This document shows positions 12,841-24,115 of a DNA stretch of 64,000 nucleotides, piece by piece. This stretch comes from Parietaria judaica (lineage: Eukaryota > Streptophyta > Magnoliopsida > Rosales > Urticaceae), in NCBI GenBank assembly GCA_954871525.1, contig OX940871.1, positions 16,088,532 to 16,152,531 of the forward strand, given 5' to 3'. The stretch's first letter is position 1. Each line of letters opens with the position of its first letter. The notes under the pieces are model-generated. The model made no database searches. It had not been told where the DNA came from and saw only the letters and a program-made list of their open reading frames with translations. Both the position numbers and the translations under genes were made by a program.

Positions 12841-13330
12841 AATATCAAACTGTAAATTTATTTACTAAAATTGTATATGTATATATCAATACTTAATGCG
12901 GGGAGTACTTGTGCACATCTTAAATATCAACACGAATTAGTATATGTATATACTAATATAAAACTGTAAAAATACCTTGACAAAATTGTATATGTATATA
13001 CCAATACTTAATGTGGGGAGTACTTGTGAAAATCGTAAATATCAACACGAATTTAGTATATGTATATACCAATATAAAATTATAAATTTAATTACCAAAA
13101 TTGTATATGTATATACCAATACTTAATACGGGGAAATTTTGTACAAATTTGTAAATATCAATATGAATTTAGTATATGTATATACCATTATCAAACTGTA
13201 AATTTAATTACCAAAATTAAATATTTATATACCAAATCTTAATACAGGGATTGCTTGTGTGAATCGTAAATATCAACATGAATTTGGTATATGTATATAC
13301 CAATATCAAACTATAAATATATTTACGAAA
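12841..13330. repeat. Minisatellite, ~115 bp unit, four full copies plus part
   Basis: Units start at 12841, 12955, 13071, 13187 and 13302, each with AATATCAAACTGTAAATTTA-like, GTATATGTATATACCAATAC, GGGGAGTACTTGTG and AAATATCAACACGAATTTAG blocks. Copies differ by about 10-20% by eye. It sits wholly inside the Pack-MULE. Confidence 0.88.
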
Positions 13331-13377
13331 TTTTATTATGAAATTTTACCAAAACTGCACGAGGAAGTGGTTCGCGA

Positions 13378-13608
13378 CGATCTCGGAGATGGTTTTCTCA
13401 GCGATGGGACTGCGACGGAGACCACGATCGCCTCCTCGGCCGCCGCGCCCATGGAGAAGATGTTGATGTAGGCGTAGCGGATCGATTTCCCGGTGACAGC
13501 GTCTTAGCAAACGCGAATGGAGGCGACAGAGCCGATGAAGCGGAGTGCAGCGTAAAAGTCCTCTTCGGTCGCTTCCGGGTATAGATCACCGGCGTAAAGC
13601 GTCGCCAT
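13378..13608 (-). pseudogene. Captured poly(A)-binding protein RRM1 fragment
   Basis: On the minus strand from the ATG at 13608 the frame reads ATLYAGDLYPEATEEDFYA, then a segment ending SVASIRVC, a stop codon, then DAVTGKSIRYAYINIFSMGAA. This is the first RNA-recognition motif of plant poly(A)-binding proteins: RNP2-like LYAGDL, then the 'SIRVCrD' strand, then an RNP1-equivalent 'YAYIN'. The in-frame stop falls where the family has arginine. The frame stays open upstream of the ATG to about 13720 with a Ser/Pro/Ala-rich stretch, like the leader before RRM1. RRM2-4 and the C-terminal MLLE domain are absent. High GC content against AT-rich surroundings supports capture by the MULE. Not functional as a PABP. 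Confidence 0.8.
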
Positions 13609-14047
13609 CAGAATATGGCCAAGAACACCGTCGGAAGAAGCTGATTTGGCCGTCGGAAGAGGACTTCGTGCAGGAGAGGCACGGCAACTGCTAGGTCCAC
13701 CATTGATGGCACTTTTCGAGCTTTGGAAGCGCAGAGAGAGAGAGAGGAGGCCCTGAATAAATGAAAAATATTTTATTTGTAGGTCAAAGTAACAAAGTAA
13801 AAGATAACCAAATTAATGGGGGAAGTTTTCAACCAAAATTTTAGGATAATTAATTTAATTTCGAAAATGAAATATGAAATATGAAATAAATAATTAAATA
13901 CGAAAATAAATAAATATAATTAAAATCAGGGTTAATATGGTCCAAAATATTTTTAAAATAAGTAGAAATGAATTGTTTGAAACTATGGGCAATTCCCTTA
14001 AACCTTAATTGGTTTTTGGACATTTCATGAGTTTTTCTTTATTTAAA

Positions 14048-15006
14048 TATATAGAAAACAAATTTTTTGAAATTATAAGTAAAAAAAATGTGGGTTCTTA
14101 AATATAGGAGGGTATAAAATGACACTAAGTTATACACATTTAGTTTCAAAGGCATTGAGTTTCATACTAATTACCATAAATAACTATCATTTAAATATAG
14201 CTAGGCACAGTATAGCTGTATTTTTCGTTCTTCTTAGTTCTTATTACTTCTTTTAATTAGAGGAAGTAATTATTTATAAAGTGTCCTTTGAATTATGTTT
14301 ATCGTTTTTTTTTAATTACGATCAAAACTCTTTTTAGGATAGAGAAAGAAAAAAAAATCGTGTGGATGATTACTATGATCTTAACTAAATATTTGTGCAG
14401 TCGCATACTTCTATGATCAAATTATATAATGACTTATAAAGTTATGTTCTTGAAAGGAGACTTTTCGAAGATAAATACAAAGTTAAATAAATAAGTTTGA
14501 AACAAACGGTGCCATAGTTGGTTCATGGCGAATACTGGTGCGTATCAAGGACCATCGCTTCTCTCGACGCCGTCGAGTGTCACTCCACGCGCCACACATC
14601 GCCCCCGCCGATGGAGCAGCGATGCCTCGCCCTCATCCCCTCGTCTTTTCGCTCCTAGTGCCACGTTGGTTGCTCTGTCTTAACGACTATATATTTATGT
14701 TTATTGCTTAGTTATTTCGATGTGATTTATCATTATTTACGTACATGAACATTATTTCAAATTTTGTATTGTAGGCTTCAATGGAAATGAAAGTAAAACC
14801 TCGCCACTGACAGTTTACGTACAAAATTTAAATATTTTCTAGGGGCCTCAGCCATTCAATTCTCAAATTTAAATTACATCTTATTAAAAAAATAAAAAGA
14901 AATATTTTTTATACTTAAGGATTTGAATGCCGTTTTTTGCCGATAAATCGTTAGTCGTTATCGACGGATTAATCGTTTGCCGATGGATTTATCGATGGGA
15001 AACCAA
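14048..15006. other. Intergenic DNA with a GC-rich patch
   Basis: Mostly AT-rich. A patch at 14525-14690 is GC-rich, opens with ATGGCGAATACTGG at 14526 and gives about 55 codons rich in Ser, Pro and Arg. It matches no family I know and could be another captured gene scrap. The stretch 14935-15005 and its counterpart at 15828-15905 share 'gatttatcgatgg(g)aaa' words, so the MULE at 15016 landed inside an older repeat. Confidence 0.4.
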
Positions 15007-15015
15007 TAAAATTTA

Positions 15016-15811
15016 GGGTTAATTGCAGCAATAATACACAACCTTTGGTCAACAAGGGTTTTATGTCCTCAACCTTTCAAAGTGTGGGCAAAAATACACA
15101 ACGTTTGTTGAATGTAAAATCCGTTGGTCCTTCCGTTAGGGATGTTAAATTATGCTTATGTGGCATCGTTAAACTGCCAAATGGACTGTCAACTTGTTAT
15201 ATTAATTACATAACTTAATTAATAAGAAAAAATAAATCATATTTTAATTATGATTCAAAAAATAAAGTAATACTTTAAATTAAATAAAAAATATTTACTC
15301 CCCCCTAAAAATTTAACAGACTCTTCGTTGAACATGTCTAAATTTTAAAAAACATCAAATTATTAAACACGACTAAAATTTGTAAAGATTACAAAACGAC
15401 AGTTTATTAGAAACGACTAAAATTTTGGAAAAAATGACCGATTATTAAAAACAATTGTAATTGAAAAAACGAAATAGTAAAGATGTGAATAATATTGAAA
15501 CACGAGTTTAAAAATATGAACTACACGTTTAAAAGTATTGCTCGTTATTTTAAAGTTTTAATTTATTTTTGAATCATAATTAAAACATGATTTAATTTAT
15601 TCTTATTATTTAGGTTATGTAATTAATATTACAAGTTGACAGTCCATTTGGCAGTTTAATGATGCCACATCAGCCGAATTTAATATCCCCAATGGAAGGA
15701 CCAACGAATTTTACATTCAACAAACGTTATGTATTTTCGCCACACTTTGAAAGGTTGGGGACCTAAAACCCCTCTTGACCAAAGTTTGTGCATTATTGCC
15801 GCAATTAACCC
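15016..15811. mobile_element. Fold-back non-autonomous MULE
   Basis: A 796 bp element between perfect 9 bp direct repeats TAAAATTTA (15007-15015 and 15812-15820). It starts GGGTTAATTGCAGCAATAAT and ends ATTATTGCCGCAATTAACCC. The inverted arms run about 250 bp each (to ~15265 and from ~15560). They share blocks such as CACAACCTTTGGTCAA, TTTCAAAGTGTGGGC and GGACTGTCAACTTGT with small differences. The short loop is AT-rich with no open frame. Length, TIR start GGGTTA and 9 bp TSD fit a MULE-type MITE. A half copy of the same family lies at 29170-29320. Confidence 0.88.
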
Positions 15812-15820
15812 TAAAATTTA

Positions 15821-18257
15821 TCGTTTGCTGTTATCGAAACTTATCAAACTTATCGATGGATTAATCGGTCATCGATAGATTTATCGATGGAAAACTTATA
15901 AAATATTTTCATACATTATTTTCATACATAAAATACTGAATGTACTTTTTCTACAACAATTGAACGTCAAATTACAAACAAATTATGTCAGAATCACATT
16001 TTCAAAATTATATACAATGTTTCAAAATAAAGTTACATAAAAAAATGAAGAAATATCTCAATTTAACCAATTTCCAAAAAAATATATACTTTTGCCGCAA
16101 TAAGGTTGCAATTTGGGAAAACTTCAAATTAAAAAAAAAACAATTATGTCAACCTCAGATTTTATAAGTTATATACAATGTTATAAAATGATTTTACATA
16201 AAAAAAATCTACAAACTAGATTAACTTAACCAATTTCTAAAACAACATGTACTTTACTGCAATAAGGTCAGATTCGGAAAAATTTCAAGATACAAAAATA
16301 ATTATGTCAAACTAACAGTTTCCTAATTATATATATACAATGTTACAAACTGAAATTACATCAAAAAACTTTAAAATATATCTCAAATTCACTATTTTAA
16401 GAAAATTGGTACTTTTATCGCAATTAGAAACAATTCGCGTAAACCCTAAAATATAACCCAAATCTGCAAAAAAAAAAAAAAAAAAAAATCACACAAACCA
16501 TCTTAATTCATCTATATTTCATCATATACCTAAAAAAAATCAATTTCAACTACAACATTTGATTCAAAACGTAAAATGTACAATTAAATAATATGAAACT
16601 CAAAGTTTAACTTTCATTCAACCTAATAGCTTTCTAAGTAACTACTACAAATATAGAATAAACATGTGAAAAATTCACATGATTCATACATATACAACAT
16701 TTAAACTTCAAAACACTCAAGATCTACTAAAAAAACCCTAAAAATACCTTAAATTCATAAATTAAAAGAAGTTGGAACTTCTGTCGCGAAAAAGAAAATT
16801 CTATACCAGGGTTGACTTATCGTTATTGACCGAAAAGTAGCTTGGTTTTCGAGAAAATACACTTGATAAGTTTGAGAGATAAGTAGCTTGCTTTTCGAAT
16901 CGAAAAATCACAATAATTATAAAACGACAACGATTAAGGGAGAAAAGTTATCGAGAATGCCATTTCAGTTATTTTTCGAGGAAAAGTCGTCAGATATTCG
17001 CGATATTCGTATCGTTAAAACTAAATGATCTAAACTTTTACTATTTCTTTTTCTTTTTCTTTTCTTTTTAAAACCAACAAACATCTCGCTCTTGTGATAT
17101 GTTTTCCGACATGATATAATTACTTGGATTTTCTTGACAATATCACCTATCAACTGCAGGCATATTAATGTTGCCTGAATATATCTGAGTTTCTTCAAAC
17201 TGGTATTAATTAATTAATTAATTCATAAAGTAAACAAAATGTTTTTCATTATACAAAAACGAACAAATCAAAATGGAGATCTCATAAATACATTGTCTAT
17301 TATCTATTTAGTGGAGTGGAGTGAGGCTCGCATGACTTGCTTTTGATCTCTGTCATTTTCTCTCGATATCTTTAACCATATTAATTTACGTTTTTAATAT
17401 CTGCAAGATCTTGGAAATGGTTAAATAAAGTAATTAGGTAGTTTAGTGGGACACCAAAATTCTCATTAACTTATGTAGGTAAGGCTAATTAGCTAATGAA
17501 TGAAGAGCAATCCAGCTTATTAATTTTTCTATAAATTAATACAAATTGTCACTATCAAAAAAAGACACCTCACTCACAATCATATATATATCCACTATTA
17601 TAGTGTATGAAAAATCTCATCTAAGATATTACTTTTTAGGAGGCCAAGTATTATACATGCAATAGCCAAAAGGTGAAAAATATTTAGAACAAAATAAAAA
17701 AAAGAATAGAAGTGATTTAATGATTAATAAACAAAAGCTTTCTATGTGTCTCTATTTTCAGCTGCAACATTACCAAATCTTAATAATCTTTTTTTTTTTA
17801 AATAAAGAATTGGATTATTTGTTTGTCTACTGAACCTCCAACTTGCATATTCCTTGTTGGCTACGTCATTATCAACACGAGTCAACATTAGCATAGACGA
17901 CTTTTTCGCAATTTACTAAATTAAGTAGAAAATATTATTTTTAAACCTACTCATAAGGGATTGTCATAACTCATATGTATGATTATAAAATCTAAAAAAA
18001 GCAAATTTAATTATAAAATTTAGGATTAAGTGCTGGAAAAGTATTTAAATACAAACCTAACCACGATTAAAAATACTTAAATATTGATCAATTGAAGCGG
18101 TAAGAGTTTTAAAAAATAAAAAGTAGCATAAAAACTACTAAAATTAACAAAAATGAGCTGATCAATTTTCTCATTGAATTAAATAAGAGAAGGTGGTGGG
18201 TAGCTAGATAAACAGGTAAATGTGTATATTGGGTACTGATTTAATATAAAATTATGT
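15821..18257. other. Intergenic AT-rich DNA
   Basis: No gene seen. Loose direct repetition of a 'ttatgtcaga/tttcaaaattatatacaatgtt...ttacataaaaaa' block occurs at about 15985, 16145 and 16300 (roughly 155 bp spacing, three diverged copies). A poly(A) tract lies near 16475. Short open frames here are A/T-driven and unconvincing. Confidence 0.5.
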
Positions 18258-18679
18258 TAGTAAAAAGGGTTATTTGCGGCAAAAGTGGCCAACAATAGGG
18301 CACTTCGACAATTATGTTACCAGTGCCAAAAAAACTATGGCAATAGTGCCCAATGTACTCTAATTGCGCGTGATTATGGAATCCGTCCAATTAGTGGGTA
18401 ACGGTGCCACGTGGTGTTAACGGGACTCACTCATCAGTGGGACCCATTTCCAACGTGTATAGGTTGCGTGTCGAGCGTTTAAAAATTTAATGTTGGCTAA
18501 TTAATTCAAAAATAAAAAACATTTAAAACACTAAATTGATTTGAATAAAAATCATTTAACACCTTTATCAAGGCAAACTCATTCGACTGAAACCCATTCA
18601 ACTTCTCACTCTACTCTCTCTCTCTCTCTGTCTCGGAGCTTAGTAAGAACACCGAAGAAACCCTTGTTTTGGCAACGAC

Positions 18680-21600
18680 ATGGACGACGGTGTTGCGCCT
18701 GAGCCTGATCAAGCTGATCAAGCGTGGCGAGACCCACGTGTGAAACCTCTTCCCGATTACAATAATAATCATATGTTCAGCACTCATTTTCTTTCAAAGC
18801 TTTGATTTTTTTATTACATTCTGGGTGAAAGTTTTCGACTTTATGAACTTTAATTGTTCATGCATGGTTTTATATCTATGATCGACGCTTGAAATGTTAT
18901 TTTGAGAAGAAAAAAAAAGATTATGATTTTATCTCTTTTTTCAGTAGATCTAGACCAAGCTTGTTAGTTTCTCTGATTAAAGTTTGTGTTCTCTGATCTG
19001 ATGATGTTTTCGTCAAAAATTTTGTTACTTTCAGGGTTTGTCGTGGTTAGGTTAGGGTTTCTTCGTCAGATAGTTCTTGAACTTTTCTTCGGTTTAAGAG
19101 TTGTGTTTCTCTATTTATACTGTGTGGTTTAGTTCGTATACATACATAATTCTTTCATAAACTGGTTGGTGGATTCCTTGGTGTTTTCTAAAATAGTCAT
19201 AAAGAACCCAAACTGGGACCACTGGAAGAAAACACATTTTTGTCTTTTCCTCTTTATATCCTTTGTGGTTGATGAAAGCCATATTTAATACGTACTTCGA
19301 GTCTGGAACCTACATATTATGATTCTGATGTTCTTTTTGGCTAATAAAGTATGGGTTTTTTTTTTTTTTTGCAGGAGTTGGGAGCTCTTATTTCACCGTC
19401 AGTGTGCACCACAGCGGTGAGTGGAGAATCAGTGATATTGGAAGGATAGAATACAACGGTGGACTAGTCTATTTCTTTGATTACTGCGACTGGGACTACT
19501 TTAGCTCCCTTGATCTAGATTGTCTAATGGCTCTCATGGGGAATCCGATCCACGCTGGTTACTGGTGGGTCCCTCACCTCACTTCGTTCCATGACGGGAG
19601 TGAACTGAGATCAGACGCTGATTGTTTGAGGATGTTTGATAATTTGGTGACGTGGGGTTACCGTGAATGTCATGTTTACTTAATCACAGCTCTCCGAGCA
19701 ATTGGCCCTGCAGAGATGCCATTTCCTCTATTGCATGCTAATCCGATTATCCATGTCGATGAAGATGATAGTGAAGAGGATCCTGATTATGTTGTTTCCA
19801 ATGAAGATGAGGTCGACAAAGAAGAATCTGGATCTGAAGTCAACAACGATTCCGGAAGCGAAAGTGACGAAGAATCTAACCGTTCTTCTGGAACAGTTCA
19901 GGGGAATGCTGATAACGAATCATCAGAGTCTGACCCAGAGTACACGGGCGAAGCTGGAAGTGAAAACGAGTCAGATGGTTGGTATGGTTGGGCTGAAGAA
20001 CACGCTTTGGCCCACGACTTAATGCGCGCAGAAGAAAGCGAGGCCCGTGCCCAGGCCCTAGAGGCTCAGGCCTAACTAGTAAGAGCCCATAATTTAAAAT
20101 ATTTTTTCATTTAATTGATTTAAATTTGATTGATGTGGCTATTTATGTAATGTAATGTCTTTTCTAATTGGCCAGGTTCAAGTAGACATTGAGGAGCCGG
20201 AATATAGGCTTGATGAAGATGAGATCAATAGATTCAATCCTATTCCACCAACCTGGTGGAACCACCAAGATAATGTAGCACAAGGCCGGAGCTGCCCGCA
20301 ATGAATCTGATGCAGAGATAGAAATGAATGACTCAAATCTTGAGAGTGTGCAAGAAGACTCCGATGGCGAGCCTCGAGTGAGTAGGAGCACCCGCACTTT
20401 CACCCCGGGAAGGCCTTGGAGTGAATTTAAGTTCAGTCTGGGCTTAGAATTTGCATCTGTTGAGCAGCTGAGGGAAGCAGTCAGAGAGCACTTCATTCAC
20501 ATCAACCGTTCTTTCAAGTTTTTGGAGAATAATCGGGTGAAGTTGCGTGCTAGGTGTTCCTCACCGAGATGCCCATGGATACTCTATGCCCGTGTTCAGA
20601 GGCGTGACAACACAACATTTCGTGTATATACACTACAAGCTAAGCACAATTGTGGAATCGTCTTCAACTCCAAGCTTGTCAATGCGGAGTGGTTGGCGAA
20701 ACACTTTTTGCAGCAGTTTAGGATGAATGTCAATATGCAGTTTCAACACTTCCATCAGTTGGTGGCTAACACCAAGTTCTCTCACTGCTCAAGGTGGATG
20801 TTTTATGTTGTGAAAAAGAGAGCTTTGGAGCTTCTAGAAGGGAGTGAAACCGAGCAGTATGCAAAGCTGGAGGACTATTATCTAAAACTTAGACAAGTCA
20901 TGCCTGGTTCAACTGCCATTGTGAAGAGTGATCTTGTCGACGGTCAACGTGTATTCCAAAGGGTCTACATATGTCTGCAAGCCTGCAAGATAGGTTTCAG
21001 ACGTTGCCGCAAAGTCATCGGGCTAGACGGTTGTTTCTTGAAGGGCAAAAGCCGTGGAATCTTGCTGGCAGCCGTAGGAATATATGCAGAAAACTCCATG
21101 TTTCCCATTGCATATGCTGTGTGTGAGAAGGAGTGGTCTGAGTCATGGACCTGGTTTCTAACACTACCTGGTTTCACTTTCATAAGAGACAGACAGAAAG
21201 GCCTAGGACTTGCAAAGACCAAGGTCTTTGAGGGGGCTGAGGTCCGGTTCTGTGTGAGGCATCTACATAGTAACTTTGCGGGCGTTTTCCCAGGCCTGAT
21301 ACTGAAGCAGAAATTATGGGGAGCAGCAAGGGCCACAACCGTTGAAGATTTCAAGAATAAGATGGACGACTTAAAGAGTATCAATGAACCCGCTTTCAAT
21401 TGGTTGACGAGCAAAATAGCAACAGAATTGAGTAAGTCACACTTCCAAACTGGTAACAAGTGTGACATGCTGGTTAACAACTTGTGCGAGTCATTCAATG
21501 CTGCCATACTTGAGTCCAGAGTTAAGCCAATAATTACCATGCTGGAGTGGATTAGAGTTTGGCTTATGAGGAGATTCCACAAAATAAGACAGAGTGTGCC

Positions 21601-22489
21601 TTCTTGGATAGCACCAGTTGGAAGCAGAATATTGCAGATTCTTGAGAAAAACAAAGATGTGGCTAAGAACTGCTTAGCAGTCCAGGCAGATCCGTTGTTG
21701 TTTCAAGTGAACAAGGGTCACGGAGAAGCTTTTGTGGTCAATATGGTGGAACACACTTGCACTTGCAGAGGGCTTCAGTTAACTGGAATTCCATGTGGTC
21801 ACGCCATTTCTGCCATTTGGGCGGCCAACCTCAACATAAATGTCTTTGTCGTGGACGCTTACAAGATTGAGTCATTTGTCAACCAATATGCAGGTGTAAT
21901 TACACTAATGCCAAGCCCAGACAAATGGCCAAGTGCTTCTCTCAGTGTCATCCATCCACCAATCTATACCCCTCTCCCGGGTCGCCCCAAGAAAAAGAGA
22001 AGACGTGGAGCCCTTGAGCCACCTCCTGGAGCCATCAAAGCTTCCCGAGTCGGCCAGCTAAATTGCTGCAGGAAATGTGGCCAGCGAGGACACACCCGTA
22101 AAACTTGTCAGAATCCTCCAGCTGAGGTACCCATGCATTACTGTTGTTAGTTTCTGTTTACGTGCATGAAAATATATGTGCATGCATTACGTGCATGAAA
22201 ATAGTAAACTTAGCAAATATTTACTTAATTATTCAGTTTAACCTAGCAAATATTTGTTACATAATTTCAGCCTAAACAACCCAAGAAAAAGGGCAGACCA
22301 TTGAAACTTGACGTCACTCCGGCCACACTGAAGAGGCGTGCAAGGTGGGCTGTACAGTTGGCCAAATCAGCATCGGAGGCAACAACCAGCAAAGTAGGGA
22401 CCAGTCAGGCACCACCACCACCCAGTCAGGCAACACCACCTCGACGCGTCACTCCGCCACCACCGTCATCCGAATGGGCAATGGAGTAA
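18680..22489 (+). CDS. mudrA: MULE transposase (mudrA-like), multi-exon
   Basis: DDE transposase of the Mutator superfamily. The upstream part 19375-20075 encodes the N-terminal YFTVSVHHSGEW / FFDYCDWDYFSSLDLD domain and an acidic Ser/Glu-rich stretch. A tentative first exon starts at the ATG 18680. The main open frame 20324-22126 holds the MuDR DNA-binding domain (about residues 33-110), catalytic D235 (GLDGCFLKG), D289 (FIRDRQKG) and E389 (NNLCESFN), a SWIM zinc finger C479-x-C481-x9-C491-x-H493, a basic PKKKRRR signal and a CCHC knuckle C582/C585/H590/C595. The intron 22127-22270 joins a Pro-rich tail ending at 22489.

Oddities: an in-frame TAA at 20073 lies just before a consensus donor (20079). 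Exon sequence from 20176 is in a different frame from the catalytic ORF unless an acceptor near 20278-20284 is used. The spacing between D235 and D289 is about a dozen residues shorter than usual. The gene may therefore be broken. Confidence 0.85.
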
Positions 22490-23198
22490 AAACTTTCATG
22501 CATTACTTATTTATTTAAGGTTCAGAACAATTATTTACGGTTAGTAACCGGTTTAAGGCATTGTTGTATGCTAAGGCCTTAGTATATGGTCTACGTTTGG
22601 CCTTATTTTGGAACAATGTTAGTACTAGTTAGGCTATGTTGGTCCGGTTCTTATGCTATGTTGATCCGGTTGTACGGTCATTTTGGAACAATATTATGCT
22701 ATGTTATGTTAATCCAGTTTATGATATGTCACGTTAATCCGGTTTATGTTATGTTATTCGGAAATATTATGCTTTGATTTTGAAACTGACATTGAATATT
22801 GGGTTTTGAGAAATATTATGCATGTAGTTTCAGGTCGTTTAAAAGCAGCAATCGTGTCGTTTTATGTGTCGCTTTGTGTCGTTTGGAATCCACCAATAAT
22901 GTCATTTTTACCTACTGGTTTATTGTCGTTTGAAAGAAACCAACCATGTCGTTTTTCTTTACTGGTTTATTGTGGTTTGAAAGACACCAATAATGATCAG
23001 CAAATACAATCACCCAGGTAATATTTTTTCCGGAAAAATCAAACGAAGAAAGCATAGTTCATATAGGATAATTATGGTTGAGAATAGAGCCAGCATACCA
23101 ATATCTAACGGCAAACATACTACCAAATTCAACGGCAAACATAGAGCCAAGTTCATACAAAAAAGTCAACCCTGAGGTCTGCAAATATCAAACCGAAA

Positions 23199-23738
23199 TC
23201 ATCTATAGAGCCAAAGTAGGATCATGGCTGCCAAAATGCAAACAAGCTTAACCCAACTAATATTCAAAGTAACTCCGTATTGTTGGCAACGGCAACACAG
23301 AGCACGTCCGGCATTTGGGTGGCCTTGAATCTCACCTCGAACTCCGATCGCGCGGACCGCGGGCACCAACTCTTCTCCCAGAGTTGGATCGATCCACCGG
23401 AAAAATGTACACCCTCCTTCCTCCTGGGTTTTGTGTTTATAACCAGAAAATGAACATGTAAATTCAAAACCTAAATATGACTTAAATTTAGGGTTTCAAA
23501 CCACCATTTATGATGCATCGACGAATTCGAACTTCAAATAAGATTTCAAGTTAAGGTTTCTTACCAGCATTCTGTAGCATCTACGGAAGCGTCTTCCAGG
23601 ATTTGAAGAGGTTCCGGAGGTGAGGAGGTTCGACGGCACGCCACAATCACAAGTAACTCCATCGTACGGGTGGTTCGGATTCCTCGTCCGATCTAATCGC
23701 CTAGAGCCACGACCCGAGTAAGAACCCTCACTTGCCAT
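23199..23738 (-). CDS. GRF-type zinc finger protein with C-terminal membrane segment, inside the MULE
   Basis: Two exons on the minus strand: 23738-23565 (58 codons) and 23423-23199, joined in phase 0 across a GTAAGA...CCAG intron. The predicted 132-residue protein has a GRF zinc finger: CDCG (C30, C32), the family's NPGRRF block, C54, and GGCTFFRWIDP with C63. The C-terminal end ISWVKLVCILAAMILLWLYR looks like a transmembrane helix. This layout is like plant At4g04775-type GRF proteins, though their coiled-coil linker is short or altered here. GRF fingers bind single-stranded nucleic acid in some other proteins; the role here is unknown. It faces the transposase gene tail to tail, as mudrB does in maize MuDR. 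An alternative donor (GTGAG near 23329) could skip part of exon 2. It could be a captured host gene rather than an element gene. Confidence 0.72.
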
Positions 23739-24115
23739 TTTGAGATGCCGAGCTTGAAAAGGAAAAAGAGAAGAGGAGTTGCGTCGAAGAAGAAAGAGAA
23801 AGAGAAAGGGAAAATAAATATTGAAAATAATTGATTATATTTAATAATTCTAGTTATAAATAATGTTTATTTATTTAATTACTTAACAACTATGCAACCT
23901 GTACTAACACATAGTCCACGTGGAAATCAACTTGGCAGTGTATCCATGCCACTTGGAATCTCCGTTAACGTTCGGTCTGCTTATTGGACGGATTTCATAA
24001 TCACGCGCAATTAGCGTACATTGGGTACTATTGCCATAGTTCTTTGGCATTGGTAACATAATTGTCGAAGTGTCCTGTTGTTGGCCACTTTTGCCGCAAA
24101 TAACCCTAGTAAAAA

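Larger units (their letters stand above)
12539..14038. mobile_element. Pack-MULE carrying a PABP gene fragment
   Basis: A 1,500 bp element flanked by the 9 bp direct repeat TTATTTAAA (12530-12538 and 14039-14047), the target-duplication size of Mutator-like elements. The ends are diverged inverted repeats: the left begins AGGTAAATGAGCCAAATG; the right, reverse-complemented, begins AGAAAAACTCATGAAATG. Both continue through an 'AAGGTTT...TGCCCAT' block and a shared GGACC word. The interior holds a five-step minisatellite (12841-13330) and a GC-rich captured host gene fragment on the minus strand (13378-13608). There is no transposase. The TSD is low-complexity, but it coincides exactly with both TIR ends. 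Confidence 0.75.
18267..24106. mobile_element. Structurally complete Mutator-like element (MULE), 5,840 bp
   Basis: Flanked by a perfect 9 bp target duplication TAGTAAAAA (18258-18266 and 24107-24115). Both ends start GGGTTATTTGCGGCAAAAGT when read inward, and the TIRs match over about 135 bp with roughly eight differences by eye. The interior encodes a mudrA-type transposase on plus (18680-22489) and a GRF zinc finger protein on minus (23199-23738). These two genes are convergent, with 710 bp between their ends. TIR similarity, a perfect TSD and open catalytic exons point to fairly recent insertion. Possible lesions in the transposase leave it uncertain whether this copy is still autonomous. 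Confidence 0.95.

Noticed and set aside
20965..21654. 229-codon minus-strand ORF
   Set aside because: Antisense of the conserved transposase catalytic region; composition is that of a shadow frame.
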